Shown piece after piece: positions 22,877 to 34,411 of a DNA stretch of 64,000 bases. The stretch lies in contig JAQOTA010000047.1 of NCBI GenBank assembly GCA_029532415.1, positions 3,348,001-3,412,000 of the forward strand, in the 5' to 3' direction. Below the pieces are notes generated by a model. The model searched no databases, was not told where the DNA came from, and worked only from the letters and a program-made list of their open reading frames with translations. Origin of the DNA: Marasmius tenuissimus (lineage: Eukaryota > Basidiomycota > Agaricomycetes > Agaricales > Marasmiaceae). Position numbers and translations under genes: made by a program. Each line of letters opens with the position of its first letter. Position 1 is the stretch's first letter.

Positions 22877-24131
22877 CGGTAATCCAGATAGACTGTTTGG
22901 GCTTCAGACTCCAGAGAGCACCAGAGCCAAGATTATGCTTGTAATTCGGGAGTCTAATTCGAGAGTGCGATAGCGAGGGACGAGGAGAAGGAGATGAACG
23001 CGACGATGAAGGGCGACGATGGTGATGGTTCGATGAAAACGAAGGATCGATACACGTGTTGTCGAGGCTGTGTCAGGTGCCTGCCGCGGATCCACGTGAG
23101 ATTACGGCTTGGCGCCCGGTCGAGCCTTAGCCTCAACTCAAGCATTGACTGCCAACCAGCTCCTCTGCCACGAACTTTCCGGCCCCGCGTCTGGCAGTTT
23201 TTACCATCGCATCAAGATTCCCATGATTCTTCTCTTTTTGCTATTTTCTGGCCTTCAACGTGACAAGATCAAGAACCTGGACGGTATTCCCAACTCCCTG
23301 GAGCCAAGGTCGTCGTATCACGTCGTTACACTCCGGCAATGGAGAGCCGAGTATAACTTCCTTCAGTTGTCCTTCAGTGGATCTGTGGCCTGGGACTTGT
23401 AGTGATGACGAGGTCACGGAAATTCGAATCGGTATCGGGTAAGTTCACCTCACCCACCTCACCGTCGAACTCGGAAAACATCTCAAAAACCAGGATTGAC
23501 CTGGCTCGTCGTTCCATCTCGTCTTGAATCAAGTGATGTTTAGCACTTCCCGGAAGCTTCAGTGGCCGAGTTCAGGCTCTATTAGGAGACTTCTGGGCTA
23601 GTTATACATCAGGTAGGTGAGTCAACTTTGACTGATTCTACCATCTATCATTCGGGAGGGTGAAATTTGTACCCCAAAACTCGAGGAACGCCAGAGTCAT
23701 GAGTACTCAGTGGCGATAAAGGCATTGGTGAGTCTCGCAGAACCCACGCAGTGAAACACATCTCATTGCAGCCGTGTACCTATCCCTACCACCACCAACA
23801 ACTCTTCTCTCAACCAGCCTCAGCCTACATCGTTCATCGTCTGGTCTTCCCTCCCATGAGCTGAAAGAACTCCAGAGGCTTCATGCCCGTGCCCCGTCTA
23901 TGTGAGGCGTTGCCCTCGTCCCAAAATAACTCGCGACGATCAATTCCTTCGGGTAGCGGTGTCTGTAGCGGTCACAAGTTCCTGGCGGGAATGTTGGTAT
24001 GATGTATTGAGTCGTTACGTCCACAAATATTCCTTTCCCCCTTCAGATGAAGTCGTTATAATTCGTCTAGCCGCTCGAATTACTAAGAGCATTTTCTCTG
24101 CCTTTTTCGTGCTCAGTTTTACTCAGGAGAC
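22877..24131. promoter_or_regulatory. Divergent upstream region with two CACGTG sites
   Basis: A 1.3-kb divergent region between the Met/Gly-rich gene (-) and copy E (+). CACGTG palindromes lie at 23053-23058 and 23093-23098. Both are kept, in diverged surroundings, in the duplicate upstream of copy F (26324-26329 and 26371-26376). CACGTG is a core site for bHLH or bZIP regulators; use here is inferred only from its preservation. Confidence 0.4.
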
Positions 24132-24141
24132 ACCTTTAAAC
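24132..24141 (+). promoter_or_regulatory. TATA-like element ACCTTTAAAC of copy E
   Basis: ACCTTTAAAC ends 51 nt before the ATG at 24192. It matches ACCTTTAAGC in F and ACCTTTGAAC in G at nearly the same distance. Confidence 0.5.
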
Positions 24142-24191
24142 ATCCAGAAGCCCTCTGAACCCTTTCCCCGACCCTCCCAAACGACCCTCTG

Positions 24192-25779
24192 ATGGGTATC
24201 GATTGGAATTCCCCAGAAACAATGTCGGCCTTGAGTGGTACGTGTCATGACCCTGATACCGCAACTGAGACTTACTGCTGTTGCTTGCAGCGATGTTCGA
24301 CAACTCTCTTTTTGCTCTCATGGGTCTTTACGCGTGCGTACATACAGCTTTTCAGCCTACCATCTCAAGCCACCAATAAATCTTACGTTCAATTGCAGAT
24401 GGGAGTGGGTTATCACTCTGGATTTTGAATGGGAATTTGTATCGGGACGAAGGAAATTTCGGTGGCCAATGGTGAGTCTTAGGCTCCCATTATCGAGCAA
24501 CCCAAGCTTACAAGTCTTCAGATCTTCTATTTTTATGCTCGATACGCTGTGTTGGCTTTGTTCGCCGGGATCATTGTTGCAAGGTTCATAGACCAGTAAG
24601 TCTTCAGTGAAACCTGAATTTTCTTTTTTTGACGAATTGGAAACTTCACAACGAAGCCCTATCAATTGTAATGTCTTGTTTGCATTCATAACGAGCCTCG
24701 GGACGACTGCACTCGGTGCTGCCAGCTTGAACCTCGCCATCCGGAGGTAAGACAACGTCATTGTATTCTCGTCGATTGACTCATGCCCCGCCTTCCATTG
24801 AAGCATGGCTGTATGGGGAAATGACCGACTTGTAGTGATCGGTTTGTCCATCCTCCTGGCGGGACAGTTTGTAGCCATTCTGAGATCCGTTCCCGCCACT
24901 GTCGGAGGCAGTTATGTGGAGGGAACCGGCTGCGTGATTGTTTCGGCTCAGGCGGACATATTTGCTGCCATGTACACTGTGACAATGGTTGTCGACTTCG
25001 TTATCCTCTCGCTAACCGCGTACAAGACATACATCGAGTACCGGAACATGTATCACAGTGGGCTCATCAAGCTCATCTTCAGGGATGGTCTGGCATACTT
25101 CTTTGTGGTGTGAGTCCTTTCATTCCATGCTTGCGAAGGGTTCTCGCAGCTGAGACCACACCTCTAGGTTCCTCTCCAACCTTTTTGCGATGGTCCGTGC
25201 CGTGATCTAACCTCAAGCAATCTCGAGCCCTTATTCGAAAGATTGCTTTAGATCTTTTCACTCCTCAATCTTAATCCCATCATGGCCGTAGCAGCAAAGT
25301 ACGTCTCTCTTCCGTACTCTAATCAGTGTCCCTCCGTTCCAACACATCATAGCGGTCCCTCTTCGGTATTCGCTACGATCGGAGTATGTCGTCTCGTTCG
25401 CCGTTTGAACCGATACGTAGCAGATACGCCACAAATACCAATGATGTAGGTCGCCCTGATCTCGTAATTTTTTGTGGCAATGAAGGACCTCGGCTAACTC
25501 TCGTTCTCGCATTCAAGCCCATACTCGCTTCCAACAACTAGACCACATACCCATCGTACGCTCAGCGAATTCGAAGCTGTTGGTGGGGTACGGGTCGAGG
25601 TATGTTCACTTGTGAAGCCCCAGTCTCATCAATTCTATTGACCGCCTCACTTTCCCCAGACGACGATCATCACTCACACAAACTCTTCGTCCCACGACGG
25701 CGACCTGGAACGGGGGCGAATTTCCCGGTGGGAGTCACATAACGATCCATATATCGACAAGGATCCGGCAGGAATATGA
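24192..25779 (+). CDS. Polytopic membrane protein, array copy E
   Basis: Best-preserved plus-strand member of a family I recognise from many agaricomycete genomes: short MGIDW start, about seven hydrophobic segments, conserved NLAIRT(MAVW) and ACRxVRRL motifs. No biochemical role is known to me. Order seen: MGIDWNSPETMSALS; MFDNSLFALMGLY; WEWVITLDFEWEFVSGRRKF; IFYFYARYALLALFAG; SINCNVLFAFITSLGTTALG; ASLNLAIRT; MAVWGNDRLVVIGLSILLAG; a loop with a conserved EGTGCVIVSA; the VTMVVDFVILSLTAYKTYIE span; IKLIFRDGLAYFFVV; FLSNLFAMVRA; IFSLLNLNPIMAVAAK; GVCRLVRRLNRYVADTPQ. Then two cytosolic tail exons end at 25779. About ten short introns separate these, several exactly at membrane-segment borders. 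The region around WEW...RY resembles the fungal DUF6533 domain; that link is tentative. Confidence 0.78.
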
Positions 25780-26149
25780 GTGGGGACTGTCCTTCGTGTA
25801 GGCCGCGTACCTATAATTATTTTTATGTATACATAAGCGATATGGCAGTCCAGCAAGGCGACATACGTAGCCTTCTGCGTTCCAGGGCGCCACTGTGGCG
25901 TCGGAAAATGAGGTACTTGGATTGGTGCAACTCACCAATAACAAAAGGGTATACGATCATCCGAGCCTCAAGGACGATTGCTAATGGGGACTGGTACACA
26001 CGATTCCGGCGGGCGGCAGTGTCAAGGCCAATAATACCAGAGGTCTGTACACGGTTTCTCACATCCTGGGAAAATCACATAGAAACGACAATTGAAACTG
26101 ATAAAGCGGTACGAACCAAAGGGCGAATAGAAAATGCCAGGAAGTAACT
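25780..26149. other. Between copy E and the duplicated block
   Basis: The 3' flank of copy E. An open frame at 25776-26147 is not protein-like enough to call. Confidence 0.35.
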
Positions 26150-26230
26150 CACTTGTAGTTACATGTGTTTTGGTTGTAACGATGAATGTGTGATTGACCC
26201 TTGAGATGGGCTGGCCTATTCCCAGGTTTA
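26150..26230 (-). pseudogene. Relic of Met/Gly-rich gene exon 1
   Basis: About 80 bp resemble the 3' part of exon 1 and the adjoining intron of the gene at 21607-22876: GGTTGTAACGATGAATG here against GGCTGTAACGATGGATG there, with an adjoining ACTCACT intron border. The Gly/Met repeat and the other exons are missing. It marks the left edge of the duplication that produced copy F. Confidence 0.45.
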
Positions 26231-27349
26231 AGAGAGTAAAAAAGCCGATAGACAAAGAGAAGGAGACGATGAAGGGCGAAAATAGTGAATCAGTGATGGT
26301 TCGATGAAAACGAGGCGTCGATACACGTGCGCGCGAGGCTGTGCGCAAAGTCCTTTGACAGGCAACGATCCACGTGTGATTGCTGCTCGGGTAGGCCAGG
26401 CTTGGGTCAGGCGCCCAGTGAGGTGACTCGAGCCTCCTTTTCAACTTGAGCATTGACCCTCATCTCGCTTCCCTACTACGCATCTTGACTCACCAGCTCT
26501 GGCATTCATCTCCTATATCATTCTCCCAAAGCCACACTGGACTCGCCTTTTACGCGCCAGGATCCTGAGACAACTTTGACATATGTATCTCCACGATGAA
26601 GGGCTAGCGTATGTGATTTCTTGACGCTGCGCCGGTGACAACATCGTGAAAACTAGGGTCGGTATCGGGTGTTTGACCCCACTTACCAGGCGGATCCGGC
26701 TCGAAACCAAGATCGACTAAGCCCGCTTTTTTGTATTGAAAGAAATTTTTGGACAAGCGATACATCAAGCAAGCGAGTCAACTTGTGATTAGTCCAATAA
26801 TTTAGGGAGATCTAGATCTTCTTCTTGCTCTAGTTACACTGCACTCCAGAGCGCTCAATACTGATAGGTCTTGTAGCATCTACAAAGTGGCTAACGTTCG
26901 ATCTGTAAAGGGGCAAATTGCGTGGACACCCCCACTACCACCAAGTTTCAACACCACCTATCTTTCTATTTTTTCTCAACCATTCTCGAGGGCCCCCCGC
27001 ATTGTACGTCGTCTCGTCTCCACTCTATACGGGTCCCATACCTATCTTTTGAACCTTCGAGGCGTTGTCTTTGTCCTACAACAGCTCGCGACGATCAATG
27101 CCATCGGATAGCAGTTGTAAGCGCTTGACGGAATTATTGACATGATATATTAGATCATTATGTTCACAAATATTCCTTTCCCTCTCCAGACGGAGGTCGA
27201 CCGTCGCAATCCGCGCCGCTGCTCGATTCCCGGCAAGCACATCCTAGCTGCCGTTTCCGTGCTTGGCACCATATACTCATGTTACCTTTAAGCAGGTCCA
27301 GGCTCTCTGACTCCTCCCCCGTCCTTTCCAAAAGTCTGATAGCGCTCTG
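26231..27349. other. Upstream region of copy F
   Basis: A diverged copy of the 22877-24191 region with two CACGTG sites and, at 27284-27293, ACCTTTAAGC 57-66 nt before the start codon of copy F. No other gene seen. Confidence 0.45.
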
Positions 27350-28920
27350 ATGGGCATCGATTGGCACTCCCCAGAAACGCTCTTGACCGTTGATGGTGTG
27401 TATTGTGGCTCTATTTTTGTAATGGAGACTTACTGTTCTTTTCTGTAGCGATATTCGACAAATGTCTTTGTGTGCTCTTGGGGATCTACTTGTACGTACT
27501 TATCGCCAGCCAGCCTTTGATTATTCGCCACCAAACAGGTCTTGCACTCAACTGCAGATGGGAGTGGGCTATCACTCTGGATTTTGATTGGAATTTTATA
27601 TCGGGGCGGAAGAAATTCCGGTGGCCAATGGTGAGTCTTGGGCTCGAACTATCGAAGAACGTGAGCTCACGAGGATCCAGATCTTCTATTTTTATGCTCG
27701 ATACGCTGCATTGAGTTTATTCATCTGTATTTTCGTTGCAAGAAATATACGCCAGTAAGTCTGCATCCAAGCTCAATGTTTTTAATCTAATTTCTTGACA
27801 AACGGAATGAAGCCCTATCAACTGTGACGCCTTGTTTACACTCATATTGATTCTTGGGACGACTGCATTCGGTGTAGCCAGTCTGAACCTCGCTATTCGG
27901 ACGTAAGACAACCTCATTGAGCTCTCTTCGATTGATACTCACGACGAGCGTTCTGAAGCATAGCCATGTGGGGAAATAATCGATTCGTGGTGATTGCTCT
28001 GTCTATTCTTCTTGCAGGACAATTCGCAGCCACTATAAGATCCATACCAAACACCGTTGGAGGCAGATATATTGAGGGTAACGGCTGCGTAATAGTTTCG
28101 GCTGCACCGGATATCTTTACTACCTTGTACATTGTGACGATGATAGTCGACTTCGTGATTCTCTCATTGACCGCGTACAAGACATACGTCGAGTATCGAA
28201 ACATGTATCACGGCGGTCTTATCAAGCTTATCTTCAGGGATGGTCTCACATACTTTGTTGTAGTGTGCGTCCTTTCACTCCGTGCCCAAAAAAGATTCTC
28301 ATGTCCCAGCTCTACCTCTCTAGGCTCCTTTCAAACCTATTTGCGATGGTGCGTGCCACGGTCTAGTCAGGGAGTCCGGTGCGCTCATTTTAATGATTCT
28401 TTAGATCTTCTCGTTGCTGAACTTCAACCCGATCATGGCTGTAGCAGCGAAGTAAGCCTCCCACTCAATACTCCAAGCAATCTTCCCCTGTTCTAACATA
28501 TTCATAGCGCTCCTGCTTCAGTATATACTACAATCGCGGCATGTCGTCTCGTCCGCCGTTTGAATCGATACGTGACCGATGCGCCACAAATTCCAACAAT
28601 GTGGGTCGCCCCAAATCATTGTTTTTCGTGACAGTCAAGACCTCCATCTAAATTTCATCCATGCATTCAAGCTCATACTCCTTACCGGTTACCAGGCCAC
28701 GTACCCATCGTACGCTCGGCCACGCTGACGGCGGAGGACATGGCGATGTATGTTGAATCACGATGAGCCGGCACAGTCTCATTACGCCCACTGACAAGCT
28801 CATAAGCGCTCTTCAGATGACGGACTTTGTGTACGCGAATGCAAGAGAGTGCTACCTTTTGCCCCGCGACGGTGACCTGGATGGAGCGGAAATTCTTTAA
28901 CGGAAGTCGCATAGAATTGA
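26255..28920 (+). repeat. Segmental duplicate of 22990-25800
   Basis: From about 26255 the sequence follows 22990 onward: GATGAAGGGCGA, TTCGATGAAAACGA, GATACACGTG, GATCCACGTG and a GAGCATTGACC/AGCATTGACT block appear in the same order. Next comes an upstream stretch with GATATATTAGATCATTATGT against GATGTATTGAGTCGTTACGT, then the coding region (F against E). The repeat distance is about 3.2 kb. Similarity is patchy in non-coding parts, so the event is not recent. Confidence 0.7.
27350..28900 (+). CDS. Polytopic membrane protein, array copy F
   Basis: Closest relative of copy E. It starts MGIDWHSPETLLTVD at 27350; exons give IFDKCLCVLLGIYL, WEWAITLDFDWNFISGRKKF, IFYFYARYAALSLFICIFVA, PINCDALFTLILILGTTAFG, ASLNLAIRT, then MWGNNRFVVIALSILLAG. 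Here the MAVW motif has become MW because two residues at the exon start are missing. It continues with NGCVIVSAAPDIF, VTMIVDFVILSLTAYKTYVE, IKLIFRDGLTYFVVV, LLSNLFAMVRA, IFSLLNFNPIMAVAAK and IAACRLVRRLNRYVTDAPQ. The tail exons (SYSLPVTRPRTHRTLG..., then MTDFVYANARECYLLPRDG) end at 28898-28900, a different tail sequence from E because of frame changes in the last exon. Splice sites are GT-AG throughout. Confidence 0.76.
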
Positions 28921-30319
28921 CGTGGTCTTGGCAGGGCTCTAAGTATGGACAGTTCTCCGTCCGGACTCTGTACCTATCATTATTGTATATATATTAAGCA
29001 GTTTGGCTTACCAGCAAACAGAAATAGCTAGTTTTCTGTGTTTCAGGATGCCAGTGTGGCATTGCAATGGTTGTAAAAATGCATCTAATGCTTGCGACTG
29101 GTTATTGGGACAGAACAAAGAATTTGGCCACAACAGATTTCCACAGAACCTACTGTCCCACTTAGAAAGCTGCAACAACTCCCTTGAAACCGGCAACCTT
29201 CCGAGCCAGCCTCGAGATGTTAAAACGGTACTGTATCCACAAGCATTGATTCGGATGTCTGACACTCCTTGCCTTTGTACCGAGAAATAGTCCTTAGTAC
29301 TCAAATTCCATTGATATGAGGTAACCCACATGGTCGATAAGAGGAAGCTGGAAGACAAGATGACATGTTGCGACACGCCCCATAATTTCAAACTAAATTA
29401 AACTGTCACTTTCGATCGAATACTCTCTCTTTATTCTCTCCATCTCGTGAGGTCATCACCTATTCTCGGACCTTCTGTGAACTTGGCGAAAACAACGTAG
29501 TAGTACGTATTGTTACTGGTACACTTCATGACGAGGATTTTAGTGCCATCATGGTGGTGGCGACTTGCCTCACGACTGTTCTATTTTCATACTACTCATT
29601 CGTTTAAATTCATGATCAAGCTCTGCACATGGAAATTACATCAATTGCCTAGTTGAGATACCTGGACATCATCACCCTCAGTACTACTCAGTTGTGCATC
29701 GTTGATCTTTGTAGTTAGTGCCTATGAACAATGCGCGTATCCATTTTGAAGTCTTATATTCATCCCAAGTCAGGACACTATTGAAAGGTCAGTCTCTTCA
29801 CATCATACTTCGAAAGGGCCTCTGGTTTGAAGTGTGCCGACTTCCCTGCGCTCGAAGCACTCGATTGAGATGTGGTATAGGCGAGCTTATTCCCCGGGAA
29901 GTAATCGTGCTACAGCATTAATGGAGAATGATCTTTTTCTTATGGAATCTACTTCTCTATGTAGTCATCGGATCCTAATCCCGACCAGCGTCCAGAAATT
30001 TTCAGGCATCTCGCAATACAACGCTCACACAGCAAGTGGTGCAAGTAAGCGCAACGAAACATCAATGCATCAAACTCTCAAATGGCTATATACATATATG
30101 TCACGCCGTCAAGTCCGGGTCGCGAGCTTGGCAAAAGCTCTGCTAGAGTCATTCAATCAGCCCGATGACCCATGATTTCACATAGCTTCCATCTGTTAGA
30201 AATCCCGAGAGATGACAGCTTTCTAGTTAAAGTGCATATATCTACCTACATTTATGCGGGATTTCTTCAAGGGTCGTGAACGGCCTTTTCCCCCTGTCCC
30301 TCACGCCTGCAAGGTCAGG
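28901..30319. other. Intergenic, no gene seen
   Basis: About 1.4 kb with scattered frames (29003-29290, 29718-29921, 29834-30175) of unremarkable composition and no splice-consistent chain. No repeat ends found. Confidence 0.35.
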
Positions 30320-31537
30320 ATGAGACTTCAATCGTACGTACATCTGTGTCGAACGTGCAGAAATACTGATCAAGTCCTTCTCCGGCAGTTGGCTCATTTT
30401 GTGTTTCCTTTCGTCGTTGCGTCTCTGTTTGAGCCAGGGCCCCTTTCACTTTGTTCAGCGACTACCAGCTACAATCACCGCCTTCGAACCTCAAACGATA
30501 GGTTGGGCCCGCGATTCCAGCGATAATGGAACAAAAACCCTGGCTTTCGGCTATTGGAACTTTCCCCTGGACTTCGGGCAGCTAGGAACGGTAACGGTGG
30601 ACGAGAAACAACGTGAGGGGCAAATAACATGCACCTTCAAAACCCCTGGGTGAGTTCTCAGTCAGGATGCATTGCTTGTTTTCTGTGTACTGGAGCTGGA
30701 CTTTCATTCTAGTATTTTCGATGTGGAAGGAGCGGTGAAGGATGGAGACAGATGGTACATATCTCCGAATATAAGCCTATAGGTGGTGCTGAAATGTGTC
30801 CTTTCCAGGGGTCCTTTTTTTGCCGCCCAACCAACAGGAGTATCGGTTGTACTTCCGAAGTCGACTGGACTCGACACGAGCTCAACTACTACTCCATCAA
30901 CGCCATCTTCTGAGTCGTCTCAGCAAACTATACCTTATAGTGAGCCACCTCCTTCAGCATCGCCTTCTCAAGTGAACGACACGGATGCATCTGCCTCTAA
31001 CAAATCCCGCGGGAAGATCATCGGCAGTGTAGTTGGGGGTATTGGCTCCTTGGCCGTGCTTCTCGTTGTGTTTCTTTTGTTTAGAAGAAGGAAAGGTGAG
31101 TCAATTACATTCCCCTCAACGCTGCACGGGAATTTATGGCTTTTGTTGCAGACCCGCGACAACGAGACTTGGACGGAACAAATAATATGCGTGCTCCATC
31201 TTCCTTGCCGCGTGCGGTAGACCCTTATCTGTTGAAGAAACCACCCATGTCGTCCTCAAACAGAAAGGTGATTGAGATGTCTTGTTATCTACTGGAGTAT
31301 ATGAGTGTTGATCACTTTATTGATCGACGGCAGCATGAGCCTGAGCCTGAGCCTGAGCAGACGAGGAGAGAAGACGGTCTTCCTCATGACGGGATCAATG
31401 AACCAATCGACGAAGCAAGATTATCGGTTGTGCAGGCGCAGATACGGGTGTTGATGCGAAGGATGGAAAGGGTTGAGACTGCGGATTTGAATGAAGCTCC
31501 GCCAGAGTATGTGTCAGCGTATGGGAGTAACGGGTGA
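30320..31537 (+). CDS. Single-pass cell-surface protein with PPEY tail
   Basis: The ATG at 30320 begins MRLQS; after the first intron it continues WLILCFLSSLRLCLSQ, a good signal peptide. The ectodomain has RLPATITAFEPQTIGWAR, TVTVDEKQREGQITCTF and a Ser/Thr/Pro-rich stalk (about residues 150-195). One membrane span (IIGSVVGGIGSLAVLLVVFLLF) is followed by RRRK. The cytosolic tail contains a repeated Glu-Pro (HEPEPEPEQ) stretch, a heptad-like VQAQIRVLMRRMERVE and the end APPEYVSAYGS. The whole layout, exon order and several motifs match the gene at 60842-62067. Type I surface receptor-like proteins of this plan are common in agaricomycetes but their ligands are unknown. PPEY is a PPxY motif, the classic WW-domain ligand. 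Confidence 0.8.
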
Positions 31538-31893
31538 TCCGACTAGATACTCGCGTTTGTCATTCGAAGAACTGATGTTCATCGACATTCATTAATGAAT
31601 ACACAGGAAATGCTGAACTTGACTGGTCAAGGGCCATTTTACCACTCATAAACCCCACAGTTTATCACTGACTCCCGCGTCTCTTGACTTGGAGGCAGAA
31701 TAATTGCGTTGTTATTGGCCGACCCATAAATTTCTATCCGTTCACAACCTTGGCTAGGACGGAGTTATCCTTGATTCACGGCGGCGTGGGTTCACCTCCG
31801 GTTATTATGAAATGCTACTGTGTATGTATAAAAACAGCAAACGAACGTCTCCAGAATAAGTGAATACATACTAAATCACGAGTCCATCACGAT
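31538..31893. other. Convergent 3' flanks
   Basis: The 3' ends of the surface-protein gene (+) and the GH76-like gene (-) face each other. Nothing else seen. Confidence 0.4.
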
Positions 31894-34411
31894 CTACTCT
31901 CGGGCCCCTGGATACTCCGGCGGCGGTGGGTAATTATCCATTCCTCCACCCTCCAAATGCCGAAGATCTGTATTCGATCTCTGGTTTAGCACATTCAGAA
32001 TATGTTGCATATTCGTCTGAAGCTCCTGAATATCTTCCTGCAAATGAGTAGCTCTTCCGTCCGAGGTCGAAAGGGTCCTCCCAGAAGCACTCAGAGCCTC
32101 GGAGTTCGACAATGTATTCGAGGGCGAGGATGGCGAGGGGAGTGGGGCTTTCTCTTGATCCGAATAACCGACCGGCGCTGTCAATGGGAAATCCTGGTTG
32201 TTTCTCCGAAGTGGCGTCAAAGTCTCCTCTCCTCCCGTGCCTGTACCTGATTCAGCATGAAGAGCGGAGACTGGGTACGGTTGGTCAACTAGCGCGTGGT
32301 TCACCTCCCTAACCTCTGCCTGTCTTCGACGACGTCTCCTCAGACAGAAAAACAGCACCCCTATGAGGGCCACAAGGGCAAGAATACCGCCTATCGCGCC
32401 TCCGATGACACCACCCGATATGGACGATCCGGAGGAACCTGAGCCCGAGGGATCGTCTCCCGTCTCTGGATTTATCGGCGCCGGCGTTGATGGGGTATAC
32501 GAAAGTGATATAGAGGAAATGAGGACTTGTTGCGCTGAAATTTGACCATCAACATCGAAATCAAGTTGAGAAGTCGGAGCGGAGCCGGTCCATTCCTCTC
32601 GGTATACGTTACTCCCAGTGACTGTCGCTTGGTCGAGTATTGCATTAAACTAGGAGAATGGAGTAGATGTAAGTAGATCGTGCACACATCAGAGCAAACT
32701 TAGAAAATGCTTGATATTCACCTGAACCGCGAGGTACTTCTCGATCTCGGTACGAAGGACAGACGTCGTGTTCCGCTGATAGAGCGTTGTCAAACCACGC
32801 GGGAGGTTCAGATTGGGTAAGAGGGAGCCTGAGATGTTCGTTAAAACTCAACACGACATTGCGATAGAAAGGGGACCAAAACTGACCGGGATTATAACGT
32901 AAAACGCGCTCGTTCGTATTCCACTCTCCATTCGCAACAGCACTTGCGAATGTTTTCTCGACTCTAAATGAAGCTTGAGCCCAAATATCTCATGAACGAT
33001 ACGGAATACCCACAGATCGCCTACTGTCCCTGCCTCACCCGCGGAGACTGATTCGTACGAGGCAAGTCCCTCGATCCACACTCCCGCATTCCCAGAGTCG
33101 ATTGATCCAGCAGTGGTGCATTTAGTGCGATCGGCAGAATCGAGAGGAACTGAATGTTGTGGAAGATACCCTGATGCTGGTATGAGGTGTGTCCGTATGA
33201 AGTTGTACGAAGAGGTCGCGTGGTCAAGGTAGGTTTGGTTTTGAGTCGCCTCTCGGAGGAGCGAGGATAAGCTATTGTAGAATATAACGGGATATTTGAT
33301 TCAAGACTCGGGGTAGAAATCAGGCTGATATACGCACGTTAAGAAGTGGCTACACCAAGGAAAGTCAACCTTTGAATGATGACTAGTATCGAAGAACTCA
33401 CCCGGTGGACATGACAGACACGACACCGTTCTTCCTGTTATTAGCAGTACTCTACGATCTCGAATGAGATTCGTGCACGGATCATTTGGGAGAGCAAGCA
33501 CGAACATCGAAAGCCCCACCAACAATGCTTTCTATTGATACCTTTAAGTACTTTTCACGACGGAAACGATCGACACTCACTCCCATCACACTCGGTCTGG
33601 AGTGTAAAATCCTTCCCTTCAAATGTCCCCGATGCGACGTTCGCCTCTGAGATCGTCCACTTCTGTGCCCATGACCACCAGTTGACAGCGTACGAGAGGT
33701 ATTTCGGATCTTTGTAGGCGAGGTACGACCGTGCCGCTGCGAAACCGTAGACCCTGAATTGAGAAAGGGATCAATATCAATACCAATCGCACTGAAAGCC
33801 TGCGGTAGATGAACTGCTCACAGCCCGTCACGGAGAAACTGAGTGAGGATTGAGATAAGTCTGGTGTATGGGCACTCAAAAGTTCATTGCGCTCACCGGG
33901 TTCGTCCTGGCTCAATCGACACCAACATTCAACATCATCAAGCTTGAAGGAGACGGCGTAATCTGAAACTCACCCCTCTCGCTCCCTCTCCCTCGCCTCT
34001 AAGAATAACGAAAGCTTATCCTTGTAGCGGCTCTGATTCGAGACCAGATCAAACTCGGCCATCTGGGAGTAAAGTAACCCAGATTGGAAGTAGAATTGCG
34101 GTGCTGTCAAGTCCGTATTGAGTTATCTCGTTCCTGAGTCCTCAGCCAACAATTGAACAGGTTACTGCCAGCGAAGCACTAGCAGCGGTAAAATTCAAAG
34201 CTAAGGCCCACCTTGAAACTGTCCATCAGACGTGAGATTTGCGACCGACAGCTCCAATGCTGCTTGAGCAAGATCAACCCGCTCGTTCAGCGGAGTTGTA
34301 AAGGATGGTTTCTAATCGAGCGGTGAGTAAATTAGATCCCAGGCCCAGGGTTAAGAAAGAGGAGCCACGTACCCGCCAATTCGACGAGTCGAAGGGGAGC
34401 GAGAGGGACAT
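31894..34411 (-). CDS. GH76-like membrane-anchored glycoside hydrolase
   Basis: About ten exons from an ATG at 34411 to a stop at 31894. The luminal part fits an alpha/alpha-barrel glycosidase, most like family 76 (alpha-1,6-mannanase / GPI-glycan transglycosidase of fungal walls): RVDLAQAALELSVANLTSDGQ, QFYFQSGLLYSQMAEFD, VYGFAAARSYLAYKDPKY, VNWWSWAQKW, ECDG, VGGAFDVRAC, SSLLREATQNQTYLDHA, NAGVWIEGLASYE and TFASAVANGEWNTNERVLRYNP. Then come a Pro/Ser/Gly-rich linker, one membrane span (GGILALVALIGVLFFCL), RRRRRR, a Ser-rich tail with a heptad-like LQEDIQELQTNMQHILNVL, and the end PPPPEYPGARE. I do not see a clear signal peptide in the first exon (MSLSLPFDSSNWR), so an upstream exon may be missed. 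I did not identify the paired catalytic Asp of GH76 with certainty. Confidence 0.68.
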
